Assembly (NCBI RefSeq): GCF_026213295.1
Contig: NC_079426.1
Location: 13,518,591-13,582,590, forward strand
Direction of reading: 5' to 3'
From: Gadus chalcogrammus
Lineage: Eukaryota > Chordata > Actinopteri > Gadiformes > Gadidae
DNA: 64,000 nucleotides
Shown here piece after piece: positions 1 to 62,992 of this stretch (position 1 is the first letter of the stretch; every line of letters begins with the position of its first letter). A program made the translations under genes and the position numbers. Under the pieces are notes generated by a model that worked only from the letters and a program-made list of their open reading frames with translations, searched no databases and was not told the origin of the DNA.

Positions 1-374
1 AAAAAATGTATAATAACTAAAAACATAGCACAAACCATACACAAAAAAATAAATAAAAATAATAACTTTTTTGACAAAATGTACCGAATTGTAAACGTAC
101 AATAAATGGACTACGATGGGTCGTTTGGTCCTATTTTACATCACTTGAGGCCTAGAAAAGCAAGTTTGAATCCAACCTGGCTTACTGGAGTCATGGTTAG
201 TGTAATATTGGGTTTAGCCAGTGAGCCGATTGCAAATGGATTCCTTTTAATAAAGCTTTCAACCGAGAAAATACATACATGACAACAACCCAAGAATCCC
301 CATATAGTATCCTGTCTCAGGTCCAGAAAGGGCTGTGGTCATTGATCTAACAACAGGGATGGACCTCTGCCTAC
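1..374 (-). other. gbf1: gbf1 intron 14 (partial)
   Basis: AT-rich intron sequence running off the left edge. No further exon or recognisable repeat seen. Confidence 0.8.
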
Positions 375-51788
<51,414 letters not shown>

Positions 51789-51796
51789 CCTGCCTT

Positions 51797-52725
51797 CTGA
51801 AATGAGAACAGAAAAGTTTTTCTACGGATAATCGTTTCATCCGCAATACATTTTCAGAAAAACCTTGACAGGTTACCTTAGAAGATATATTGTTATGAAA
51901 ATACCATTCTACATTCAATGTTGATCACATGCTGTCATCCAAAGCACCTAAGAGTGAATGCATTTAGATACATTAAGAAGGAGGTGGGGTTAGGAATCTT
52001 GCTCAGGTAGACTGCAGACTTTGGATTCTAGCCCAGAACCTGTGAAATAAATTGTAGCATTGTTTGTAATGATGCAGTCCCCTAGGCTTGCACTACACCC
52101 AACAGGTTAACCTTCTCATTGAAAGGATGAAATACCTTCTCTTGGGAATAAACTATCATCAAGAACAGTTTAAAATCCATACCGGTACACACAAATCCCT
52201 ACCAAAAACATATAGATTACACAGGCCTAGAATACATTGACCAATCATTATGTAACAAAATATATTGATCCATTGGTAGAATGCATTGAATTGTTATGGC
52301 AATTCTCGTAGACAAACGAAGACATTAAGACATAATCCTTATTCCAAGGCTAAATACAGATCTTGCGAACTGTCTTCCCGAGTTTACCTGGAATAACTGG
52401 ATGATCAGCTGATTAGTAAAATGACGATGCTAACCACGTAGGTCCATTACCATCCCTGCTAAAACATATAATACGACATAGACCACACTTAAATTGAGAC
52501 ACACTCCTCTAATGTGTAAAAATGCGTTTCGTTTGTACTAATAGCAAAACTGCGATGTGTAACCAATAAAACCGGCTGTGTTCCTGTGGTCAAGTTGGCA
52601 TAACATGCTAGCTTGATATCCACGTCATATTAGCCTCAATTTCCGCCTCTATCTTTCTACGGCACCATGGGTAAACGACAACATCCACAGTGCAGGTATG
52701 GTGATGTCAAGATTAAATAACTTAC
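51797..52725 (-). other. gbf1: gbf1 intron 1
   Basis: Separates the non-coding exon from the ATG exon. Contains part of a decayed interspersed repeat (51955-52060). Confidence 0.6.
51955..52060. repeat. Decayed interspersed repeat copy
   Basis: ACATTAAGAAGGAGGTGGGG, then ATCTTGCTCAGGTAGACTGC and TAGCCCAGAACC match the central consensus shared with 53465-53685. Confidence 0.5.
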
Positions 52726-52800
52726 CTCTGTGTGGTTAAATTACCAACTTCAACACAAGATGGAGTCCTGCAGGCGAACCACTGGGCTAACTGGCTAGGC
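52726..52800 (-). other. gbf1: gbf1 exon 1, non-coding 5' UTR (5' boundary approximate)
   Basis: A near-consensus splice donor, CAGAG|GTAAGTTA on the minus strand, ends at 52726. It is the best donor between the ATG exon (acceptor at 51797) and the promoter-like sequence upstream. Vertebrate GBF1 has a non-coding first exon, which fits. The 5' end is not visible in the sequence; 52800 is a guess from the promoter motifs just beyond it. Confidence 0.6.
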
Positions 52801-52920
52801 TAATTGAACAGGCTAGCCGGCTAACACTGAATAGGTAGACCAATAGGAAGTTCAATACGCGACAACAGACCCAGGGAATCTACAGTTTACGGACATTTAC
52901 ACCACGTGAAATACATTATC
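52740..52920 (-). promoter_or_regulatory. gbf1: gbf1 core promoter region
   Basis: Directly upstream of the inferred first exon are motifs typical of TATA-less housekeeping promoters: a YY1-like CAAGATGG at 52756-52763, a CCAAT box at 52840-52844, an adjacent ETS-like GGAAGT at 52846-52851 and a CACGTG E-box at 52903-52908. No TATA box was seen on the minus strand. The motifs are seen; their function is inferred. Confidence 0.45.
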
Positions 52921-53464
52921 GGTAGAAATTGATTTGCAGCTTTGATAACAGGAAATATAAGTTTGTAATGTGTTAAATTTAAGCAGCTGTCAGTCTTCTT
53001 GGTAAACACACTGACGTGGAAAACCCTCTGTGCTCTCGGCCAACCATGATTCCTGCGTTTGATTGACCGACAAGGAAACCAATCGCATTCGAAGTATTCT
53101 TTAATGCACTATGTTGCTATCACTATATAAAATACTATTTGTATGAAATGTTACATTTCGTACTATTAATTTTTAATTGAAACCCATTTACAGTATAAAG
53201 TATAGCGTTCACTACAGGGATTTGGTAATTAAGGCGGGATGATGTAGCAGGGTTGTACGACTCGTTTCGTGTTTGGTTGAGCGTGTTGATGACGACATCA
53301 AAGGGGTGGTTTATGCTAGGGATTTGCATCATGGATGCATCAAATTGGCGAGTCCATGCAATATTTCTGCAGTCAGGATAGGAGAGATCTAAAAATATTT
53401 AAATAATGTTTGATTAGATGTTCAAATAATTTATTTCACCAGTATTTAATAGCATTTTACTATT

Positions 53465-53685
53465 TGGTCACACTTTTATCCAAAGAGATACATAGTGCGA
53501 TCATTAATGAGCAGGTAAGGGTGCGGGCATCTGGCTCAAGGATGTCTTATGAATTTTGATAATAATTTACCAATTTGTTCGTCTGTTGGTCTCATAAAAC
53601 AGATAAATTGGGACTATGGACATGGGGGATTGAACCCAGAACCTTTCAACTCTGAGTTAAACACTACAAGACTGTCTGTCCTTTT
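53465..53685. repeat. Best-preserved copy of the decayed interspersed repeat
   Basis: Runs TTTATCCAAAGAGATACATA, TCATTAATGAGCAGGTAAGG, CTGGCTCAAGGATGTC and, after a spacer, GGGGGATTGAACCCAGAACC then AACACTACAAGACTGTC. Looks like a teleost interspersed family with a tRNA-like box near its end; family name not assigned. Confidence 0.55.
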
Positions 53686-54435
53686 GAATATGTGTCCATA
53701 GAATCAACACATGGACATATGGGACAATTACCTATCCATATTCATTCTACCTTAGGCAGATTCAATATCGAAAACCAAAAGTAAAGACAAATAATTATAT
53801 TTTTTATCACATTTGTATAGTTCATACATTGACATATCTATTAATCCCAGATCTGACATCATAATCCAATCATTTTTTGGTTTGTTTCCCAAATCACAAA
53901 TAAATCTTCTAATCCATATAAATGTAAAACCCTCATCCCATATGTAAAGCTGAAGAAGGCAAAAGTCTGCCGGGTGCACATGTAAACTGAAGAGGAAGTC
54001 AAAGATGACACTCATGGACGATGATACTATAACCCCCCCAGCCCCCCCACCCCCTCCCCCCATCCCCATCCGCCCTGCTTATAATATTGACAATACATAG
54101 TTTAATGTCGCCATTCTCTATGCAAATGCCCTGTTTTCTTATTATCAACAAAAAAGAATGACCTTGGTTGGATTAGTACAACATTTTGACGTTCCACCCA
54201 CGTTTGCATCTTTCAAATCCATGGAGGCCATAGAGACAGGAGATCGGAGACTGCCTCATCCTCCTTTGAATGTGGAAGTCCAAGGGTCTTAATATCGTCT
54301 GACTATTGTCTCACTATTGCAGGGGGCGACGCCTTTTACTCAAAGCAGCCCCGGAATGTGCACGTGGCACTGCGGGACGTTTGTAGCTGAGAGTGTGAAT
54401 TGTCTCTTGTCTCGTGACTGTTTGTCTGCGTGTAG

Positions 54436-54521
54436 AGGTATGGTGGTGGTAGTGGTGGTGGCGGGGGTCCGGGTGGGGGGGTGGGGGGGGGGGGGGGGGT
54501 GGGCTGGGGGCTGGGGGCTGT
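54436..54521. repeat. G-rich tract with quadruplex potential
   Basis: Multiple GGG-to-G17 runs separated by 1-4 nt on the plus strand, e.g. GGGTGGGGGG followed by a long G run and GGGCTGGGGGCTGGGGGCTG. Confidence 0.8.
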
Positions 54522-55869
54522 TATGATTGCATAGCTGCTACTCTACAGTCCCTTATCTTCCCCGGTAGATATCAAGCTGTATACCGAAAGTCCTGCTCTG
54601 TGTTTCCAACATGTACCCCCACCATATCTTGCCCGATCTCTGTTTGCTCTTTTGCAAAGTGTTTGATCACCTGTGCTTTATGTTATTCCTCGACGTTTCA
54701 TGCACAGACAAAGAAAGGCGACACTCACCATCCCCAGAATTCAACTCACTGAAATGAACTGATTTCTCTGAGATTTGTAGAGCAAACTACTGCTTTATGG
54801 CTGAAATGAAGTGATACTTTTTAAATGACATGTCTAACTAGGGAAATCACTTTTCTTTGTTGGACTGCATCACTGCTGAGATAATGACAGAACTACATTC
54901 ATTACAAAGAAAAAACACATTTAACAACGTTGCTTCCCTAACATCCACCGACATGCGGCAATCTATCCTTCTGTATGAAACATCTGGAGCCCTCTTGATT
55001 ACATTTACATCATCGAAGCTGGAAATATTTATGTAAGGTTGCATCTTGGAAGTAAGTGTGCTCATTAGTCACCACACACTGAAGAATAAGGAGAGAAAGA
55101 TTCGAGCAACCATTTCACTACCCTCGCCCTGAAACTTGTGTGTGTTCAAATAAAAGCCCTTTTTGTTGGATGTTGTAGTATACCATCATATTTAATAGGA
55201 AACGTTTTTCTTTGTAATTAACTTGAAATGCACTTAATACATATTATACAATACAATGATCTTTGTGTAGCTAAACAACATGCAAAATCAAAACGTAATA
55301 AAAGATGCCTAATTATCTGTTCAAAGCCACTTGACTTCATGTTACACAAGTTGACACTGTGTATGTTACTATACAAGTAACTGTTTAGCTGTTTATGAAA
55401 ACTGTATACTGTACTGCGAATTTCCATTTTGAACATAACATATAAAATGTAGGCCTAGATAATGAAAAATAAAGAAAATCCCCGGCCCAAACAGCCACTG
55501 TGAGTCACATAGTCTACAAGTGTGTACAATCACATAATAGTTTCATATTTCGCAAAAGGAGGCATGCATGTGATAGAGTGAAATAGCCTACATGAGGAAC
55601 AATCTATCGAACCAAAAGCACTCTGTCTTGTGATTGTGAGAGGAATGAAACAACTGATTCGTCATATCAAAGTATCATAAAATAATTAGTATGTATGAGA
55701 ACATTTGAGACCAACATAAATGGTGTACACAATGCTACACAATAAGCAAGACCATGAACGAACAAAAACAACGATGAGATAACGAGCAGAAAATACAACA
55801 CAACAGAAGTGGAAGGAAAATGTGTGGAGCCCATGGAGCAGCAAGTAAGGTAAAGTGAGATGTATTGTT

Positions 55870-56290
55870 GCGAACAACAACAACAGTCACGGAGTCGGCG
55901 GACAGCGGACGGTGGACGCTGCGTGACCAGGCGTTGTGGAGAGTGATAGAGAGAGATAGACAGATAGAGAGAGATTGCGCGTCCGTGCGTCCGTGTGCGG
56001 GGGAAATCGGTGGCAAACTGCAGCACGGACCAGGAGAGGAGGAGGACTTTCTTTTATCCGTGCGTGCTTTTTTATACTTGCCGTGCGTGTGTTTGTGTGC
56101 GCTCGTAACACGGGCCGAAAGGGGCGGTAAGGGGCAAGTAAAAGCTGTAAAGTGGGCAGTCCTTCCTACAGCGGACCTGTCGCGCACAATATTAAGCATG
56201 AAGTCAGTCCCTCTATGTGCGGGGATCAAACCTCTCCCTCCACTACTGCTGCTTTCATCCATGATCGCGCGCCGAGGAGCAAACTGACCG
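55870..56290. promoter_or_regulatory. CpG island-like patch, possible distal pitx3 promoter or first exon
   Basis: Strong local CpG enrichment in an AT-rich interval, with a donor-like GGGGCG|GTAAGG on the plus strand at 56127-56129. PITX3 has a non-coding first exon in mammals, and this would be a candidate. It also carries long chance open frames on both strands because stops are rare in CpG-rich DNA. Confidence 0.3.
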
Positions 56291-57145
56291 CTTTTGCACT
56301 CCACACACGCGGGGAACTTTGTGGATGTCACCAGAAAACAACAGTCCTAGGACAATCATTACGCAACAACTACCTTGCTTTTTCCACGGATTAATTTCTC
56401 AACACCAGGATTGATGTAAGTCCTGTCCGCGAAATGTCAGATACTTGTTGTAGCCTTGTTTTGTTTTGTTTTTGATCCGTTGTGTTTATTTGTGACTCTA
56501 TGCCAATTAGTCTATTGGTATACTCTGAAGGTGTGGGCTAGATCTGTAGATCTGATACTCAACACCCAACAACATGACATTGTTAAAACCAGCATCACCT
56601 GCACGGAAAAGTGGACATCCTTCCCGATCAATACCCGGTATCTATCACTGTTTCCACTGGTCTGCCTTTAGCTTGGAGGGAGTTTAACTCACTTAGTACT
56701 TACTCTTGATCTTCCTGATTTCGGTTTATAGGCCTACTGCATATATCCCTTTGCGAATTTGGGGGATTGCGACAGGCCTAACTAGATTATGAATGTAATC
56801 CTGTATTCATATCCTCCTGTTATATGTTGGATTACGAGACGGGAATGGATAGAAAATCCAATGTTACGTTATTTTATTTTATTTAGTAGGCCTAATATTT
56901 TTGAACACATTGGTATTTTAAAACAACGAAAAACGAGTTCCACCCTTGCCCTGAGCCCGGCCCAAGTTTTAAACAATACAGACATGCCTATGGCTCTAAT
57001 GAGGAAATGTTAAGGGTTTTAGGTCAGATCATGTCACAACAAATACAGCCCAAAAAAGTAGTTTGCTCCTCGAAGGAAATTCATTCATTGGAATAGCCGA
57101 TCGCTCAGTGATGTATTTCATTTCAATTTTTATGTCATGTTCTCG

Positions 57146-57316
<171 letters not shown>

Positions 57317-58551
57317 TCCCACTGGAGTGCCGCTGCGAAATCTCAGAGGTCAAAAATATTTGGAGATCCATTCGTCATTGATAGGTGGCAGGTGTTCCCC
57401 GCCACAGAGACCTCCGATAGAAAAAACAGAACAGTAACCCCCCCCCGCGCCCCCACCCCCACCTCCTCCTGACAAAGACAGGCCTTATATTTACAACACG
57501 GCCGTTCGGGATGACACATAAATTGTGGTTTCCTTTCCACATAATGCAATACAATATACAGGCTTATTGCTATTTATTTAATTAGGCTTTGTTATTGATT
57601 TATTTTAAGTGATAAACCTGAACAACACAAAGTCAAATTACCGCTAAATGGCAGTCCAGAAATAATAATGAAAGTTTAGGATTAACGAGGCCAAAGGAGG
57701 CAATAACGTACAATTAAAATGACAAATTGTGCTCCGAAAATGCAATTAACCCTGGAAAAAATATGGAAATAAATAAATAAAATAAAAAACACATAAATAT
57801 AGTAGGCTTCATATTCATAAGACTATAGGCATTTTAGCCATAACACATGTATTGTCCAATATTTTCCAAATTATTTGATTGATGTGTATAAAAATGTATA
57901 GCATATAGGCATTAGGCAACGTCAAAATAATCTGCCAATTTGCAAATATTCAAGAATTTTGCTTCCAAATATTGGAAGAATGAATTGATCCATCCAAAAA
58001 TATCCATCAATTCTAAAATAACAAAAAAATATCAGAATTATGAAAGGTACGTGTCATAGATTTTTCCACCACTGCAGTGGTCACACAAATCGTAATAAAA
58101 ATGTAATACAACAATTTCAACAATAACATCTGCTTCACAGGCCTATTCTGAAGCGTGTTAAGAATAGGGAGGATGTTTTGTGTGATTATTTTCTAATAAA
58201 ATAGGAAGACCATATTATTCGTCTAGCATTCAAGCACTGAAATGTTTTTTGATTTGGTTATATCAAATATGTCAAAAGTAGTGCCATCGATAGCCAGTAA
58301 AACACAAATGCAAAGGGCAACGGCCTGGCTCGCCTACTTGTACCCGTTGCGCATGTGCGTATAGGATATTGTTTATCCTCATCTAATTAACAGCTGGCAT
58401 TTGAAGAACTCGCGCATTTCTGCATGCATCATGCATGCACCATGATATGCAAAGATATGCTATTTAAAAAGTGTTCAGGTTATTAACAAACTAAATATCC
58501 CAATAATTAGGCCTACATTATTTAGTATTAGGCCTAACCAGTAAAAACATA

Positions 58552-58638
<87 letters not shown>
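58552..58638. repeat. (GTCT)n tetranucleotide microsatellite
   Basis: 87 bp, almost 22 units of GTCT. The direct repeats have no spacers, so not a CRISPR. Confidence 0.98.
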
Positions 58639-59849
58639 GGTGCGTGTGCGTGTGCATGTGCATGTGTGTTATTTATTTTTTCCTGCCGTTGTGGAAAAAG
58701 CTCGACCTGACTCACTCCTTCAATCATATGCAAATGGCTGTTATAGGAGGGGAGAAATTAACATCTACAAACACCGGAGTGAAATTCCATCTGCCGCCAT
58801 CTCGAGCAGCCGCCTAATAAGTTCTCAGACAGCAAAGTGACACACATCTTAATCAACTCTTAATCCTGGGAATTAATTCTCCACGCGTTTATGAATAATT
58901 CCGGGGCTAATGCTCACGAGTCCGTGGAAATGCAAGCAGACTTCCTGCATGCTCCACCAACAGATGGACGGGCCAATCTTCCTCAGAAAAAAAATGAACG
59001 GCTCCGCAGCCGACCCCCCCCCCTCCCCCACTTCCATTATTTTATTATTATTATTATTATTATGAGATATCTATTTTAATGAGATCAATGTAATCGAGCC
59101 ACTGCGCATGCAAAGCAGCCCATCTTATGCAAACACGCGCCTCTCATCTTGTGCGTCGGTCTCAGATCATTTGCCTTTATTGTTGAACATGGATGGCCTA
59201 TGAATTCAGGGGCGCCTCTCAGGCCGATTCCGCCGCAGCAAGCGCTTTCCGAATGACAGAAGTCGTGTAGGGAGTGATGTAAAACAGTAGGCCAGGCATA
59301 TATCGCCATATTGCGTTCTTGTCAGGACACATCTGATCATGCATCAATTAAACACTTCCAATAGGCCTATACCTGCGGAGATAAAAGGGTGTCATTACAG
59401 CTGTCATAATTAGAGTCTGACGGGAACCCGTTCTGTAACATTTTAAAATGGCGGGTTAGAGCAGCACAACACATCCGAACAGCAGGTTGTCAGCCCAAAG
59501 GTCAGCTCAAATGTCACATTCACATTATTAGACCGCGGAGGCCATCATCCATCCACCGAATAGCACGACAATGAACCACCCTCATATGGGCATATTATCA
59601 TATATAATCCCGAAACCTGTGTATAAAGCATCCCCATTCCGAATAATAATTGTATTAATCGTGCGCCTATATCATCACTTAAAACAACGAGTGCGCGCAT
59701 ATTTCCGTACGTGGGATTTTGTGAGTGATATTTAAAGGTTATCTCATCAGATTTTCAGACCTACACTTATGACACTGATTACGAGCAGAGGGTCGGGTGG
59801 CCCATAGATCACCGCGCGCTCCTTCATAAACCTGATTGACATACTAAAG

Positions 59850-60330
59850 TTCCCCAAGGTTTTCCGCGTGCGCTCGTTAGTCCCTCTGATAGCTTGTTGG
59901 CCATATTGAGCTCCTAGAGTTGGGGGGAGGGAGGGCTGTACTCGATTTGGAAATATAATCATGTCGCGCCTATGAAGAGGGCCACTGACAACTTGTACCA
60001 CCCACCCACACAGGCACGCACACGCACGCACGCGCACACACGCACACATTCACACTCTCTTCATCCCTGCCAATCCCTACCTCGCCGGCTCGCCCCAGAT
60101 TCTCTCAGCACCGCATGCACGCAGCGGCATCCATCACTTTCCTGATCGGCACCAGCAGTCACTCATGAGTCATGATACACATCTCTGGTGAGTCGTAAAG
60201 ACGCGGATTAGATAGTCGTAAAGAAAAGGCCGCTTTACCGCGGGGCCTGGAGCCGCCGCTGCCGCCGCTGCAGGTAGATCTGACGGCACTTCGGAGGAGG
60301 CGCGCGGATCAAGCGTGTTTGCAAAGTACC
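59850..60330. promoter_or_regulatory. CpG/GC-rich patch upstream of pitx3 with two donor-like sites
   Basis: GCCGCCGCTGCCGCCGCTGCAG|GTAGAT at about 60252-60280 and CATCTCTG|GTGAGT ending at 60187 both look like 5' splice sites on the plus strand; a TAATCC-type site (GGATTA, 60205-60210) lies between. Either could end a non-coding pitx3 exon 1. Inference only. Confidence 0.3.
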
Positions 60331-61688
60331 AACAGCCAAGGCGGAGTACCTTTGTCTGTCTTTAGATTCCAAGAGGGACAAAAGTACACAGAAATGTAAA
60401 CTACTTATGTATTACATCATCTGCTGTTGGTTTTGCTTCAGCGCTCACTCTAGTGATTGGCGCGATACTTTTCAGCAATGGAGGAAACTTTTTTTTTCAC
60501 CAAGGAAAACTGAGCTTTTTGACCCGCAAGTCAACTTTAACCCACAAACCCATATGGGGGGGGGGTCATTAATACAAAACCACAACATAGAGCGGGATGG
60601 GCCCCCTCAGCACCGACTTGACCTTATCTTAATCTCAGACTGCCTTTCCCATCGACACGTAGCCTCGAGCAGATAAAGGAAAAGAGAAAATAACAATTTT
60701 CCTGTCAGTTTAATCTTTCTTTATAACACTCGGGATTTTTTTTCTCAGGGAGCTCAAACAGAAAGCAGATGGATTTTCTCTTTCAAGATTTCAACGGTTG
60801 TGTCTTTTTTTTAGGTGAATATATATTGATCGAAAACCAAAGCAAAAAACGAAACTATATATTGTGTAACTTTATTTAATAAGAGTTATTATGTTGACTA
60901 AATTTCATGCTTGGTTGAATGAAGAAGAAAACTCGAAAAATATTCGGTTGTCAAACCAAAGTGTGTGGTTATAACTTTGCAACAGGCCTAGAAAAAGCAT
61001 AAAAACACAACAGGTGTTTTAACACAATTCTCATGGAAATAAATGCTAGGTATTTTTCATTCACTAGTTAGCCTATGACTGACTATTTACTTTCAACTAT
61101 TTGGTTTACAAAAACAATCAGGCCTATATAATCTTATTAATTTATAACCTTCGCTATTAAACACCCTCAACTATTCAATCCCTCATCAAAACTTTTCGTG
61201 CCTTTAAATTGGATTACCAATCGTTGGCTACTTGTTTCAGACACAATTATTCATTTTTTTGTTATGTTGGGTAGTAGTCCATTTAAGTGCTGTAATTTAA
61301 AAAAGAGTGGTCAAAAAAACTGAACACACATATGGAACTTATTTTGCCGAAGTTATCAAGTATATAAATACTTCACAGTATACTGGGAATTGCCCAGTAG
61401 ACGCAAAGAGTAGGCTCTTGCAAGGAGAAGTAAATTCGTTTAAACTCTCGGCCTGCATGTTTTATTAGGCTAGCCTACATCTTATTGCATACAGTAAAAA
61501 AGGATAGTGAAGCTTATTGTATATATTAACACAAGTATACATCAACTCCAAACAGCTAAATATAATAATAATATTAATATAAAGGACGCTGTGGTCTTTA
61601 GATTGTAGTCCGCCCGAGGTGCTGTCGTGGTGGGGAGAGCAGGGTGTGGTGTTACTGCTGCACACAAAGCTTGGCACGCAACCTGCCG

Positions 61689-61812
<124 letters not shown>

Positions 61813-62209
61813 GCTAGCATGGTGCTTTACGCACGGGGAGTAAAGCTGTATACGTTGTATAATTCCTAATTGACTAACTTTGATTAGACAGCCACGATAA
61901 CTTACAAACGAGACAACGTTGTACCGTGAGTAATGCGCATGTGCAGCTGGACAAGGCGGAATGGATGGTCGAGAGTTACCTGTACATGAATGATTGTCAA
62001 CAGTATAAACATTTTAAATCCTTCCTAAATCCTTTGTGTCTATTTGGACACAAATACAGGACAGACGACACAACATCCCAGAGAAACTTCTGAATACATT
62101 CAGGCCTTTTTGCTACTCTAGTCAACTTGATTCAAGCATTATATGTTGATTCAATTTGTATTCAATATAACGACATTGTAAGGCTTCATCTTACTTCTGC
62201 AATCTCCAC

Positions 62210-62450
62210 TGTGATTGGCCAAAGATTAATTGGGTGTCGCGACCAACCTGACGACCCAAGTGATTGAAGAAGGCCTAAATGGATGTCGCAAGTGACATGA
62301 GGAGCCACGTGATTGGCCCATGCCTAAGTGGATTTTCTAAATTAAGCCAAGCCATCATAAATCTCTGGCCCCGAATGAGTGATTGTCCCTCACATCTCCT
62401 ACGTGTTAACGACGCTCGTATAAATAAAACCGCCATTTATTCTCGGCTCG
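62210..62450 (+). promoter_or_regulatory. pitx3: Candidate proximal pitx3 promoter (CCAAT boxes and TATA box)
   Basis: Two inverted CCAAT boxes (ATTGG at 62214-62218 and 62312-62316, both GATTGGCC) precede TATAAATA at 62419-62426, about 105 bp after the second box. Transcription would begin near 62450, some 430 bp before the pitx3 ATG. A donor-like ACACA|GTGAGA at 62592/62593 could join the 3' splice site at 62865. Motifs are seen; promoter function is inferred. Confidence 0.45.
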
Positions 62451-62865
62451 ATTCCGTCTCGGTCTTGTCTGGTTGCTATTTTGGGGAGGACGAGTTAGGC
62501 TACAGGAATACATGTGTTGCTGTGAAACGATGCGCGGGAGAGGGATTTATGTAGCCGAATTTATATAGTCAGATCCTCATCCATAACACACAGTGAGACC
62601 TATATTTTGCTTTCTCGTGTCAACAAAAATATTGCTATTTTTATGTATTCGCAGGATATTGATAATGTCCTTTCGTAGCCAAATCCCGGTGTTATTATAT
62701 ATTTATTGATAATTCTATTGACAGGGGTAATTAATTCTGTTCACTTCTTGTAAGCATATTATAATATAATATTTTGGAATAAATGGCAAGATTTAAATAG
62801 TTGAGTTAAAGTGGTGTGTAGGCGTTACTGTTGGCTAAAGGACATCGCACCTTGCTGTTTCCCAG

Positions 62866-62992
62866 ACCCTGGCAGGCGGGGTGATGGATTTTAACCTTCT
62901 GGCGGACAGCGAGGCCCGCAGCCCGGCGCTCTCCCTCTCCGACTCCGGGACGCCGCAGCACGACCAGGGATGCAAAGGCCAGGACCACAGTG
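62866..62992 (+). CDS. pitx3: pitx3, first coding exon (residues 1-36)
   Basis: PITX3 is a paired-like homeodomain factor of the bicoid class (Lys50) needed for lens and midbrain dopaminergic neuron development. The ATG is at 62884-62886. The frame reads [20 protein letters not shown] then [16 protein letters not shown] and stops at a good donor CAGTG|GTGAGT after 36 codons plus one base. This acidic, Ser-rich N terminus with [10 protein letters not shown] is diagnostic of PITX3 rather than PITX1 or PITX2. The acceptor GTTTCCCAG at 62865 gives 18 UTR bases before the ATG; a second AG at 62875 is possible. The homeodomain and OAR domain are encoded beyond the right edge, so the gene is incomplete here. 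It diverges from gbf1, as in human. Confidence 0.93.

Noticed and set aside
52600..52700. CACCATGGG start-like site on the plus strand near the gbf1 first exon
   Set aside because: The plus-strand frame closes quickly and no splice partner was found; it lies within gbf1 intron 1.
55735..56331. 198-codon minus-strand frame as a protein-coding gene
   Set aside because: No domain or similarity recognised, low-complexity composition and CpG-rich context where stops are rare; kept only as a finding.
58552..58638. Regular direct repeats resembling an array
   Set aside because: Pure GTCT tetranucleotide repeat without spacers; no CRISPR in a vertebrate genome.
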